From Pseudodesulfovibrio sediminis (GTDB taxonomy: Bacteria > Desulfobacterota > Desulfovibrionia > Desulfovibrionales > Desulfovibrionaceae), in assembly GCF_020886695.1 (NCBI RefSeq), contig NZ_AP024485.1, positions 2,551,001 to 2,615,000 on the forward strand: DNA of 64,000 nt. The letters run 5' to 3'. Positions within the stretch are counted from its first letter, which is position 1, and each line of letters starts with the position of its first letter. The notes beneath the pieces are model-generated. The model made no database searches. It was not told the DNA's origin and saw only the letters and a program-made list of their open reading frames with translations. The position numbers were made by a program, and so were the translations under genes. Shown one piece after another: positions 1 through 7,856 of this stretch.

Positions 1-1020
1 GAACGCGCCCTCAGAGACAGGATTGCTCAGGGTGTGCCCTTCCAGTTCGTCCCAGTGCTCCACACCAATGCCGAGTCGGGGTTTGCCGAAAGTGATGTTG
101 GTCAGGTTAATTATGTCGCCTTGTACGAGGTTTCGTTTGGCGACCAGGGCTACCCGATGAGGGCTTTGGGGACGGAGTCCCGGTTTCATCGGTTTTTGTG
201 GCTGACCCATGGCCTCGTATACCATGTGCATGGTGCGCAGGACTTCGGGCAGATCCTCTATGGTTACGGACCAGATGTGTTCACACGCCTCCATGAATCG
301 GTCTCGCGAGATGGGTTTTTCGATCACCTGCGCCCCTGCGGCAACGGCGGCATGGACCATTTCATAGCCGTCAAAATGATCTGACAGTCCAACTGGTGTT
401 TGGAAGAGCTCCATGTATCGGCTCATGACCCGAAGATTGTGCTGCCATGGCTCCCCCGGGTGTCCGTCAGGCTGGTGGTTAACGATAAGCCGTTCGCAAC
501 CGGCATCACGAGCTATCTTGACCGCCATCTCCACTTCATGCTGCCACGCTCCCCCGGTATCCAGAACAAGCGCAAGTCCGCTCCGCGCCGCATAGCGGAT
601 GAGCGGGTAGTGTACGATGTCTGGTGAGGCAATCTTGATTGATTCAGCGCCGATCCTGACAAGAAAATCCACCCGTTCTTCGTCGTGGGCCGTTGCCATG
701 AAAGGGACACCTAATTGGTCTGCGAGCTTTTTTATTTCATGGTGTTGGTCAAGAGTGAACTGGTAACGGCGCATGTGATCAAGCAAGGGGACTTCATACC
801 GTTTTCCCCGGATGCTGAAAGTCTTTATTGCCGAGTTGTCGCGCACTTCGGTTTCATAGAACAGTTCGGATTTGATGCAGTCGGCTCCTGCCTCAACTGC
901 TTTGCGAGTCAGGTCTAGTGCCACATCAAGGTTCCCCTCATGGCAGGTCCCCAGCTCAGCGATGAAAAAGGGAGGATGACCTTCTCCGATGAGTTTCTCT
1001 CCAATTTTCACGGTATTCAT
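1..1020 (-). CDS. NeuB-family synthase paralogue, C-terminus cut by window edge
   Basis: This frame is open for 340 codons from an ATG at 1020 to position 1, so the 3' end lies outside the window. The protein matches the N-acetylneuraminate synthase (NeuB) family, which condenses PEP with an N-acylated hexosamine: an N-terminal TIM barrel (about residues 15-270), then the start of an antifreeze/SAF-like C-terminal region (VAKRNLVQGD near residue 300). It departs from canonical NeuB. The N-terminal block reads AELGTCHEGN instead of EIGxNHNGD, and the second metal-ligand block reads IEKPISRD, with Pro236 where canonical NeuB has His (ERHF). The first ligand is kept in LSDHFDG (His215). The start overlaps the stop of the radical SAM gene by 4 bp (ATGA), so the two are translationally coupled. 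It may catalyse a related aldol-type condensation or be metal-free; the exact product is unknown. Confidence 0.8.
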   Translation of the reverse strand, partial: MNTVKIGEKLIGEGHPPFFIAELGTCHEGNLDVALDLTRKAVEAGADCIKSELFYETEVRDNSAIKTFSIRGKRYEVPLLDHMRRYQFTLDQHHEIKKLADQLGVPFMATAHDEERVDFLVRIGAESIKIASPDIVHYPLIRYAARSGLALVLDTGGAWQHEVEMAVKIARDAGCERLIVNHQPDGHPGEPWQHNLRVMSRYMELFQTPVGLSDHFDGYEMVHAAVAAGAQVIEKPISRDRFMEACEHIWSVTIEDLPEVLRTMHMVYEAMGQPQKPMKPGLRPQSPHRVALVAKRNLVQGDIINLTNITFGKPRLGIGVEHWDELEGHTLSNPVSEGAF

Positions 1021-2066
1021 TTTTTTTCACCTTCGCTGTTCGGCTGTTCATTTTCGAGATATTTGATGATGGGAATTTCACGGCCGTCTACATTCAAGGT
1101 ATCACCTGTGTACTGGCCACCGTCCGGGCACAGGGTGCATCCCAGATGGTCCAGGCGTCGTTTTTCTCGCATGTCTTTGCGAAAGACCTGAAATTTTGTG
1201 GAAGTCCAGATTGCTTTCAGGGAGGTCTTCTGCACATTGCCCATGGCGTGATGCAGGTGGTAGTCGCCGTGGCAGGGGATGACCACGCCGTCCCAGGTGA
1301 TGAAAACCCGCTGAAAAGGGGACTGGCACACATACTCCGGGTCGTGTTTGATGAGCTCGGGATTTTCCCGATGCTGTTCCGCAATGACCGCAATCCTGTC
1401 TACATAGGGTTCCCAGTAGTCGAAGTATTCGGGAGTGTTCGCAATCACACCGGAAATGGTCTGCACGCGCACAAGCGGCTTGGCAGTGTTTCGGGACTTC
1501 TTCAGGCGGTATAAGGTGCGGACTATGTTGGTTATGTACTCAAAGGTGATGGGTTTGCGGATGCGTTCATACTCTTCGTTCAGTCCATCGATTGAAAACG
1601 ATATCCAGTCCAAACCTGCGTCCATGAACGCCTTGAGGGACTCCTCGTTCAGCAGTCCGCCATTTGTGAGGAAGGCAACATCTCGGATGCCTTTTTCTTT
1701 TGCATAGCGCACCATCTCCACCAGCCGTGGATTCATGGTTGGCTCGCCTCGCCAACTGAGTTTGACGGAAAAGACATTGTGCTCCGCACATTCGTCAATG
1801 ATCTTGGTGAAAAGATCGAAATCCATGAGACCGCGCATGGTCCCGTCGTCCATTTGGGAGCGGGTGCACATAGGGCATTGCAACTGGCAACTGAGTGATG
1901 TCTCGATGTCCACGGTCTGTGGGAAGTCAGGGACAATGTTCAGGCGAGGGAACCAGTGCCATTTGATACGATCCCAAAGTAGGAGCAGGAAGTGCCCACG
2001 CCGGAAGAAGTACCGGAGATTGTCGAACCGTTTGTTCACCACGAAATAGTTCAGATTGATTTTCAT
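1017..2066 (-). CDS. Radical SAM protein with SPASM-like C-terminus
   Basis: A 349-residue radical SAM enzyme. The SAM-cluster motif CQLQCPMC gives Cys60, Cys64 and Cys67. A C-terminal cysteine set (Cys247, Cys265, and CTLC at 310-313) fits a SPASM or twitch auxiliary iron-sulfur cluster. A Trp- and Arg-rich N-terminal stretch of about 45 residues precedes the core. It lies between a cytidylyltransferase gene and a NeuB paralogue in one tight leftward unit (27 bp upstream gap, 4 bp downstream overlap). This suggests a radical-based modification or rearrangement of a sugar or sugar nucleotide, but substrate and reaction cannot be read from sequence. Radical SAM/SPASM proteins also act on peptides and in cofactor synthesis. 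Confidence 0.85.
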   Translation of the reverse strand: MKINLNYFVVNKRFDNLRYFFRRGHFLLLLWDRIKWHWFPRLNIVPDFPQTVDIETSLSCQLQCPMCTRSQMDDGTMRGLMDFDLFTKIIDECAEHNVFSVKLSWRGEPTMNPRLVEMVRYAKEKGIRDVAFLTNGGLLNEESLKAFMDAGLDWISFSIDGLNEEYERIRKPITFEYITNIVRTLYRLKKSRNTAKPLVRVQTISGVIANTPEYFDYWEPYVDRIAVIAEQHRENPELIKHDPEYVCQSPFQRVFITWDGVVIPCHGDYHLHHAMGNVQKTSLKAIWTSTKFQVFRKDMREKRRLDHLGCTLCPDGGQYTGDTLNVDGREIPIIKYLENEQPNSEGEKK

Positions 2067-2093
2067 CGTACAGAGGCTTCACTGGGTTTGAGA

Positions 2094-2780
2094 TTATGGG
2101 GTTTCAAGGCCATCCAACGCTTCGGCGATGATAAGGTCTTCGGGTTCATCAATGTCCACCGATCTGAGTCGAGGCATGAGATACCCCTTTTGCGGAGAGC
2201 CGTGAAACGTTTTTGCCTTGAGAAAAGCTGGAACCGAAAAAGCGTATGTGCTTCCGTTGTCGATGACGAATTTCGGCAGATCCTGCCGTTTTTTCAGCGC
2301 CCATTCGGGGAAGGCAAACTGGAGCAGACCGTTCACTTCGATTTTTGCCATGTTCGGTGGGAAGGGATATTCGGAAACCGCCACCGAGAAATCACACTGC
2401 CCTGTTGTAATCAGATCGACCGTTCCCTTGATATCTTTAGCCTTTCTCAATGGCGCAGCAGGAAAAAGGCAGCAGAGTATATCCCATGTTCGACCGGCTG
2501 ATTTTTCGGTGTGCAGGAAGTCCATACAGACTTCTGCCAGCCCGACGGTGTCTCCTGCCAGAGCGGGAGGTCTTTTTACGGTCTCCGCGCCGAATTTCGT
2601 TGCGATGGAGGCAATTTCATCATCGTCAGTTGAAACGACAACGCGATCGAAAAGACCTGTTTTTTCAGCTTCTTGAATGGTGTAAGAAATGACGGGCATT
2701 CCCTTGTATGGAGCGATGTTTTTGCGCGGAAAACGTTTGGATCCGCCGCGGGCAGGAATGAGTGCCATGATTTTCTTCAT
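2094..2780 (-). CDS. CMP-nonulosonate cytidylyltransferase-like protein (NeuA family)
   Basis: Acylneuraminate cytidylyltransferase family, which activates nonulosonic acids with CTP to CMP-sugars. The N-terminal nucleotide-binding motif IPARGGSKRFPRKN is intact and is followed by VVVSTDDDEIA and the expected fold. The ATG at 2780 is preferred because family members begin a few residues before IPARGGS; an in-frame ATG at 2816 would add 12 residues, and neither has a strong Shine-Dalgarno site. Expected length from 2780 is 228 residues. It is first in the leftward unit with the radical SAM gene and the NeuB paralogue, so it probably activates the product of that paralogue, not of the canonical NeuB at 3766. 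A second NeuA lies at 12054-12740. Confidence 0.82.
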   Translation of the reverse strand: MKKIMALIPARGGSKRFPRKNIAPYKGMPVISYTIQEAEKTGLFDRVVVSTDDDEIASIATKFGAETVKRPPALAGDTVGLAEVCMDFLHTEKSAGRTWDILCCLFPAAPLRKAKDIKGTVDLITTGQCDFSVAVSEYPFPPNMAKIEVNGLLQFAFPEWALKKRQDLPKFVIDNGSTYAFSVPAFLKAKTFHGSPQKGYLMPRLRSVDIDEPEDLIIAEALDGLETP

Positions 2781-3118
2781 GCAGGGTCCCAGGAGCTGAA
2801 GTGTTTGTTGATCCATTAATATATTACGATTAATTTAAAAACAACGGTATGACAAGAAGAGACACTCTGCGGGGCGTGTTTCAGACGGTCTGTTCCGGTT
2901 TTGAGTCAGGCGCACAATTTGCATGGTATGGATCTTGAGGCAAAAGTCGCTCTCAGTTGCAAAGGCGATGTGAGACGTTGTCAGATCAGTTGGTTGGCTG
3001 GACAAGATTGATCATGCTCTTTATGTTAAAACACTTGGAGTGATTGATTCTCATGGTGAGTTTGGAGTGGTGGTGTCGGGAATTTGTTAAGTAAACGAAT
3101 AAATTTGATGAGGGGTCT
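2781..3118. other. Divergent intergenic region between two glycan transcription units
   Basis: 338 bp separating leftward and rightward units, AT-richer than the flanks. It must hold the two divergent promoters. I found no convincing -35/-10 pair, terminator or small gene. A Shine-Dalgarno-like GAGGGG lies just before the GTG start at 3119. Confidence 0.5.
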
Positions 3119-3745
3119 GTGAACGTACTGGCAATCGGGGCGCATTATGATGATGTGGAATTGGGCTGCAGTGGTACTCTGCTGAAGCATGTGGCTGATG
3201 GGGACACGGTTACGTTGATTGTGGCCTCCAAGTCCGCGTACAAGGACCCCAAGGGGAATCTTGTGCGCTCTGCCGAAGTGGCTGAAGCAGAGGGAGAGGC
3301 CGCAGCCAAGATCATGGGAGTGGACTGCATCCGCTTGGACTACGAAGCCTTGTATGTTCCAGACGATGAAGAGTTGACTCGAATTATCCGTCAAAAGATC
3401 GAAGAGTTATCCATTGATATTGTCTACAGCCATTGGGTGCATGATGTGCATCGTGACCACCGCAATTTGGCTCGGGTGACTCTGATGGCGTCGAGACCTG
3501 TGCCCAGAGTCCTCATGTATCGCAGTAATTATTACGACACATACGAACCTTTTAGGGGAACGTTCTACTCTGATATTAGTGTGTTCATGGATACAAAGGT
3601 TGAGGTTATCAGTGCACACGAGTCTGAGTTGGAGCGGGTGCGATATACATGGATCGACTTCATGAAACGACAAAATGCCAATGATGGTCAAAAAATTGGC
3701 GTCAAATACGCTGAAAAATTCGAAGTCGTAAAGTACTTGGTTTAG
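3119..3745 (+). CDS. PIG-L/LmbE-family de-N-acetylase
   Basis: A 208-residue member of the LmbE/PIG-L zinc deacetylase family, which removes N-acetyl groups from sugars such as GlcNAc conjugates. The N-terminal motif GAHYDDVELGCSGT carries the metal ligands (His8, Asp11 region), and a later HWVHDVHRDH block supplies the third His. The start is GTG with AGGGG about 5 bp upstream. It opens the rightward glycan unit, 20 bp before canonical neuB. In this setting it probably exposes an amino group on a sugar precursor, which a downstream acyltransferase could re-acylate. That link is inference; bacillithiol or mycothiol-type substrates are family alternatives. Confidence 0.85.
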   Translation: MNVLAIGAHYDDVELGCSGTLLKHVADGDTVTLIVASKSAYKDPKGNLVRSAEVAEAEGEAAAKIMGVDCIRLDYEALYVPDDEELTRIIRQKIEELSIDIVYSHWVHDVHRDHRNLARVTLMASRPVPRVLMYRSNYYDTYEPFRGTFYSDISVFMDTKVEVISAHESELERVRYTWIDFMKRQNANDGQKIGVKYAEKFEVVKYLV

Positions 3746-3765
3746 ATCAAGCGAGGAGAAATACG

Positions 3766-4827
3766 ATGTCTTTCAATAAAAAATTTCTGATCGGCGACCG
3801 GGAAGTTGGGGTTGGTTGTCCTGCCTATCTTATTGCCGAGATCGGGCGCAATCACAATGCTGATATGAACCTGGCAAAACAAATGGTTGATGGTGCGCTG
3901 GGGGCTGGTGCCGATGCCGTCAAATTTCAATCTTTCAAGGCTGAAAGCCTTCTCATAAAAGAACTGCCCAAGGCTTCGCATATTCAAGAGACGTCGTCCG
4001 ACACCAAATCTGCCTACGAAAGCACAGAAGAAGTCGAGTTGCTTCCGGAAAATCATTCACTGCTCCAAAAGTATGTGCAGCAAAAAGGTGGAACATTCTT
4101 CTCCACGCCAGAAGATCATTCCATGGTCTCACTGCTGGACGAACTCAAGGTCCCAGTATTTAAAATCGCATCCCTTGATATCGCGTATCTCGATCTTATC
4201 GAGGCTATCGCTGCAACAGGCAAACCGATTATCATGTCCACAGGGATGTCCTATCTCGGAGAAATTGAGCAGGCTTTGGGTGTTTTGGAAAAAATGAGCA
4301 TAAAAGATGTTGTGGTGCTGCATTGCACATCCAATTATCCGCCTCGCGATGAAGATGTGAACCTGCGGGCTATGCAAACTATTGCCCGCGCCTTTGATGT
4401 GCCCGTGGGCTATTCGGATCACACTCCATCAGTTGGCATCAGTATTGCCGCCGCCGCCCTTGGGGCGTGTGTCATTGAGCGCCACTTCACTTTGGATAAG
4501 AATTTACCCGGCCCGGATCAGCGCCTTTCGCTGACCCCCGAGGAATTTGGCCTTATGGCCCGCGAAATTCGGAGCGTGGAAAAGGCGCTCGGTTCCACCA
4601 TGAAGAAGCCGGTAGAATCCGAATTGGAAATGCGCCGACTGCACCGGCGTCGCCTTGTTGCTGCGAAGGATTTGAAAGCGGGACAGACACTTGCTCGAGA
4701 GGATGTTGCTTGCAAGTGCAGTGAGTTCGGTTTGGACCCTGTACACATTCCGGCCCTTGTCGGACGAAATGTGCTCCGAGATCTCCTCAAGGATGCTCCT
4801 CTGCTTCAAGAGGACTTCCAGTCATAG
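3766..4827 (+). CDS. neuB: N-acetylneuraminate / nonulosonate synthase
   Basis: Canonical NeuB-type enzyme of 353 residues that condenses phosphoenolpyruvate with an N-acylated six-carbon sugar to a nine-carbon nonulosonic acid. Visible signatures are IAEIGRNHNAD near residue 23, LHCTSNYPP near 185, GYSDHT (metal ligand His219) and IERHFTLD (metal ligand His240). A C-terminal SAF/antifreeze-like domain occupies about residues 295-350. GAGGAG lies about 9 bp before the ATG. The product could be a sialic, legionaminic or related acid; family sequence alone does not decide which. The next gene follows after 8 bp, so this is part of one operon. Confidence 0.92.
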   Translation: MSFNKKFLIGDREVGVGCPAYLIAEIGRNHNADMNLAKQMVDGALGAGADAVKFQSFKAESLLIKELPKASHIQETSSDTKSAYESTEEVELLPENHSLLQKYVQQKGGTFFSTPEDHSMVSLLDELKVPVFKIASLDIAYLDLIEAIAATGKPIIMSTGMSYLGEIEQALGVLEKMSIKDVVVLHCTSNYPPRDEDVNLRAMQTIARAFDVPVGYSDHTPSVGISIAAAALGACVIERHFTLDKNLPGPDQRLSLTPEEFGLMAREIRSVEKALGSTMKKPVESELEMRRLHRRRLVAAKDLKAGQTLAREDVACKCSEFGLDPVHIPALVGRNVLRDLLKDAPLLQEDFQS

Positions 4828-4835
4828 AGGGCTCC

Positions 4836-5924
4836 ATGAAGAAATTGGCCATTCGGGTTGACGGTAACCGCCATATTGGACTGGGACACGTGTTTCGCTG
4901 TCTTCACTTGGCTGAGTACTTACAGGGATGTGGCTGGGAATCGACTTTTCTTGTTCTGCAAAGCAGTCTGGAATCTGGCATACATCGTTTTTTTGAAGAT
5001 CAATCATTTGATTTTGTACCTGTTTCACGCCCGGATGATATATGGGAACAAGATCATGAAGTCTTGCGTCGTGCCTTGGGCCAGGGTGATTTCGATGCGG
5101 TGGTGCTGGATCTCATACAGCCGGACAAGGAAGATGACGACCTGAACAGCAACACAGAGTTTTGTCCCATGGACGTTCAGGCTTGTTTGGCCCTTATACG
5201 CAGTATGGGGATACGGAGCCTTGCCATCTCAGATAGGTTTGAACCGGTTGATCTTGTTGCCGATGTGGTTGTCAATACTTGTCCCGCTCAGCGTGCAGAA
5301 TGGTATGAAGGGAGCGAATCCCGGTTTTGTGTGGGGCCACGCTATTATTTCCTGCCCACCAGTTTCCAGGGGTTACGTCATACCGCCAAGGTCTTTCGGG
5401 AAGATCGACCCCACATCGTTGTTTTTTGCGGAGGCAATGACCATCGAGGGTTTACTCCGGTCGTCCTTGATGCCCTGGCAACGCTTTCAGAGGCGATGAC
5501 GGTGGAGGTCATTTTGGGGGCGGCAACGCAAAACGGAGAAGAGAAATGCCTTTGCTACGAGAAGCAGGGCATTGCCTGTCAATATGGGGTTGAAGATATG
5601 GCACCAGTCCTCTTCAACGCGGATTTCGTCATTTCGGCTTCCGGTAACACACTTTTCGATCTGGCTGCGCTGGGTATACCGGCCGCTGCTGTTTCAACAC
5701 GTCCCAGACAGTTGGTGACAGCAGAATATTTTACCGATCAAGGGTGCTGTTTGAACCTGGGGATGGAGCACGATGAAATAGCCACTAATATCAGGCTATT
5801 GTTGCCTGATGTCATATCCTCTCGTGCACGACTTGAGGCCATGAGCTGTGCAGGGAAGAAAGCGGTTGACGGGAATGGCATGGAACGGGTTGCAAGTGTG
5901 TTGGATTCTTTTGTGTCCCTTTAG
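4836..5924 (+). CDS. PseG/SpsG-like nucleotide-sugar hydrolase or glycosyltransferase
   Basis: A 362-residue GT-B-like protein related to PseG (UDP-sugar hydrolase of pseudaminic acid synthesis) and SpsG. The N-terminal segment HIGLGHVFRCLHLAEYL has the GxGHxxR signature with His18, matching the catalytic His position of PseG. A second Rossmann half holds a UDP-binding-like stretch (VFCGGNDHRG near 195, ISASGNTLFDLAALGIP near 265). It is longer than Campylobacter PseG (about 270 residues). In this operon it probably releases a free sugar from a UDP-sugar to feed neuB just upstream. A true glycosyltransferase role is an alternative. Confidence 0.78.
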   Translation: MKKLAIRVDGNRHIGLGHVFRCLHLAEYLQGCGWESTFLVLQSSLESGIHRFFEDQSFDFVPVSRPDDIWEQDHEVLRRALGQGDFDAVVLDLIQPDKEDDDLNSNTEFCPMDVQACLALIRSMGIRSLAISDRFEPVDLVADVVVNTCPAQRAEWYEGSESRFCVGPRYYFLPTSFQGLRHTAKVFREDRPHIVVFCGGNDHRGFTPVVLDALATLSEAMTVEVILGAATQNGEEKCLCYEKQGIACQYGVEDMAPVLFNADFVISASGNTLFDLAALGIPAAAVSTRPRQLVTAEYFTDQGCCLNLGMEHDEIATNIRLLLPDVISSRARLEAMSCAGKKAVDGNGMERVASVLDSFVSL

Positions 5925-5942
5925 GAGTTTTTTCAATGGGAT

Positions 5943-6824
5943 GTGAGCATGACAGACGCTGATTTATATAGGGCATTATCGCGAATCCGCATGACGGAGG
6001 CCGCCATTTTGGAGATGGCTTCTGCAGGAGTATTGCGGGGAACATGTCACGTTTGTATTGGCCAGGAGATCAATGGTGTGGCTGTGATGGGTGCCATGGA
6101 TTCGAAACTGGATCATGTGGTCAGCAACCATCGTTGTCACGGTCATTATTTGGCTTTTGGCGGAGATGTGAAAAGTCTGTTGGCAGAAGTACAGGGGCTC
6201 AAGGCAGGGGTCAGCTCAGGTCGTGGCGGAAGCCAGCATTTGAAGCAGGGCAATTTTTTTTCAAATGGGATTCAAGGTGGTGGAGCGCCTATAGCCTGCG
6301 GTTTGGCCATGGGAGAAAAACGGCGCGGAACGCAGGGAATAGTGGCCTGCTGTATAGGCGATGGCACTCTCGGACAAGGGGTCCTGTATGAGTCTTTGAA
6401 CATGGCCTCCCTGTGGTCTTTGCCCGTGTTGTTTCTGGTGGAAGCAAACGGGTATGCTCAATCGACTCCTACAGCCGCTGGTGTTGCCGGTTCCATCAAG
6501 GATCGGGCGGGTGCTTTTGGCATTCAGGTCATGGAGACATCTTCAACCGATGCGCAGGAGTTGTGCCGGTTTGGAGAAAAAGCCGTCAGGACTGTTCGCG
6601 AGTCGGCAGCGCCTGTGTGGGCTGTCATACATTCCCGCCGGTTATGCGCACACAGCAAAGGTGATGACACTCGTCCTGCAGAGGAAGTTGAGCGTTTATG
6701 TCAGTCTGATCCTCTCGAGTTGCACGCACAAAAGTTGTCTCAGAGCGAACGTGAACGCATAGACACAGCCGTGACCAAAACGATAACCGAAGCACTCGCT
6801 TCCTTGGAAAAGGGGATGCGATGA
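5943..6824 (+). CDS. Thiamine-diphosphate 2-oxoacid dehydrogenase E1 component, alpha subunit
   Basis: A 293-residue E1-alpha protein of the pyruvate/branched-chain/acetoin dehydrogenase type. The thiamine-diphosphate motif is complete: GDG at 139-141, then 27 residues to Asn169 in VEANGYAQST. The GIQGGGAPIACGLAMG segment is also typical. The start is GTG at 5943 or ATG at 5949; AGGAG lies at 5923-5927. With E1-beta (4 bp overlap downstream) it should decarboxylate a 2-oxoacid and reductively acylate a lipoyl domain. Such a complex inside a nonulosonate locus is unusual and points to making an acyl donor for sugar modification. No E3 dihydrolipoamide dehydrogenase gene is present here, so that activity would be borrowed. 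Confidence 0.9.
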   Translation: MSMTDADLYRALSRIRMTEAAILEMASAGVLRGTCHVCIGQEINGVAVMGAMDSKLDHVVSNHRCHGHYLAFGGDVKSLLAEVQGLKAGVSSGRGGSQHLKQGNFFSNGIQGGGAPIACGLAMGEKRRGTQGIVACCIGDGTLGQGVLYESLNMASLWSLPVLFLVEANGYAQSTPTAAGVAGSIKDRAGAFGIQVMETSSTDAQELCRFGEKAVRTVRESAAPVWAVIHSRRLCAHSKGDDTRPAEEVERLCQSDPLELHAQKLSQSERERIDTAVTKTITEALASLEKGMR

Positions 6825-7831
6825 CCACTGTTCTTCAGTCGCTGAATCAGGCTTTTCACAGGGTGATGGAGATCCATCCCGATGTGCTGGCCATTGGGGA
6901 AGACATTGTTGATCCGTATGGTGGTGCCTTCAAGGTGACCCGTGGATTGAGTACGGCTTTTGGTGACAGAGTCATCTCCAGTCCCATTAGCGAGGCTGGC
7001 ATCACAGGGTTAGGCATAGGATTGACCTTGCAGGGATTTCGACCTGTGGTTGAAATCATGTTTGGTGATTTCATCACGCTTTGTGCTGACCAGCTTGTGA
7101 ATCAGGCTTCAAAAATAGCAACTATGTATAGCGAACCGGTCAGTGTGCCTCTGATAGTCAGGACACCCATGGGGGGGCGCAGGGGGTATGGCCCAACCCA
7201 CAGCCAGACCTTAGAACGGATGTTTCTTGGTGTGTCTGGCTTGGATGTCATTGCACTGTCGCCCTTGGTTGATTGTGGCAGCCTCTTTGAGCAGGTTGTC
7301 CTGACCACGGATGTACCGACTCTTTTCGTTGAGAATAAATCCCTCTATGCGATGCCTATTCTCAATGCTGAGTCCGTCAGCAAACGGTATGGCATGACTC
7401 TCAAAAGCTCCAATCAGGCGATTCCGACGATGACAGTTTCATTCGGGGGAGAACCTGATGTGACCGTTGTAACCTACGGTGGTATGGTGCCGGTCGTCCT
7501 TGAGGCGGTGAAGCAGGTCTATGAGAAAGAGGATTTGCTCTGTGAAGTTATCGTGCCCCATTGTATTTCATCGATCCCTGATGTCGAGTTGTGCGAGAGT
7601 GTAAGCATTTCCCGACGGCTGGTCGTCGCCGAAGAGAGTGGGATCGGGTATGGATGGGGGAGCGAAGTGATCGCCAATATTTCAAGGATTGCATTGGATG
7701 CTCCTCCTCAACGAGTAGGGGCATCGGAATCCTCCATCCCTGTAAATAAAGCGTTGGAAGCCGAAGTGCTGCCTCAGGTAGAGAACGTGGTTCAAGCCAT
7801 AATAAACTCCGTCGATGAAGATCTGCAATAG
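6821..7831 (+). CDS. Thiamine-diphosphate 2-oxoacid dehydrogenase E1 component, beta subunit
   Basis: A 336-residue transketolase-like E1-beta partner. It has the conserved VLAIGEDIVDPYGGAFKVT region, the ISEAGITGLGIGLTLQGFRP block and a C-terminal transketolase domain (VTVVTYGGMV onward). The ATG overlaps the E1-alpha stop (ATGA), so the subunits are translationally coupled. Its 3' end runs 26 bp before the probable ATG of the lipoyl-fusion gene. Together these three genes form a minimal E1-lipoyl module. The 2-oxoacid (pyruvate, 2-oxobutyrate, a branched-chain acid or other) cannot be told from sequence. Confidence 0.9.
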   Translation: MTTVLQSLNQAFHRVMEIHPDVLAIGEDIVDPYGGAFKVTRGLSTAFGDRVISSPISEAGITGLGIGLTLQGFRPVVEIMFGDFITLCADQLVNQASKIATMYSEPVSVPLIVRTPMGGRRGYGPTHSQTLERMFLGVSGLDVIALSPLVDCGSLFEQVVLTTDVPTLFVENKSLYAMPILNAESVSKRYGMTLKSSNQAIPTMTVSFGGEPDVTVVTYGGMVPVVLEAVKQVYEKEDLLCEVIVPHCISSIPDVELCESVSISRRLVVAEESGIGYGWGSEVIANISRIALDAPPQRVGASESSIPVNKALEAEVLPQVENVVQAIINSVDEDLQ

Positions 7832-7856
7832 CTGTAAAGAACCAAGGACAAGATAC

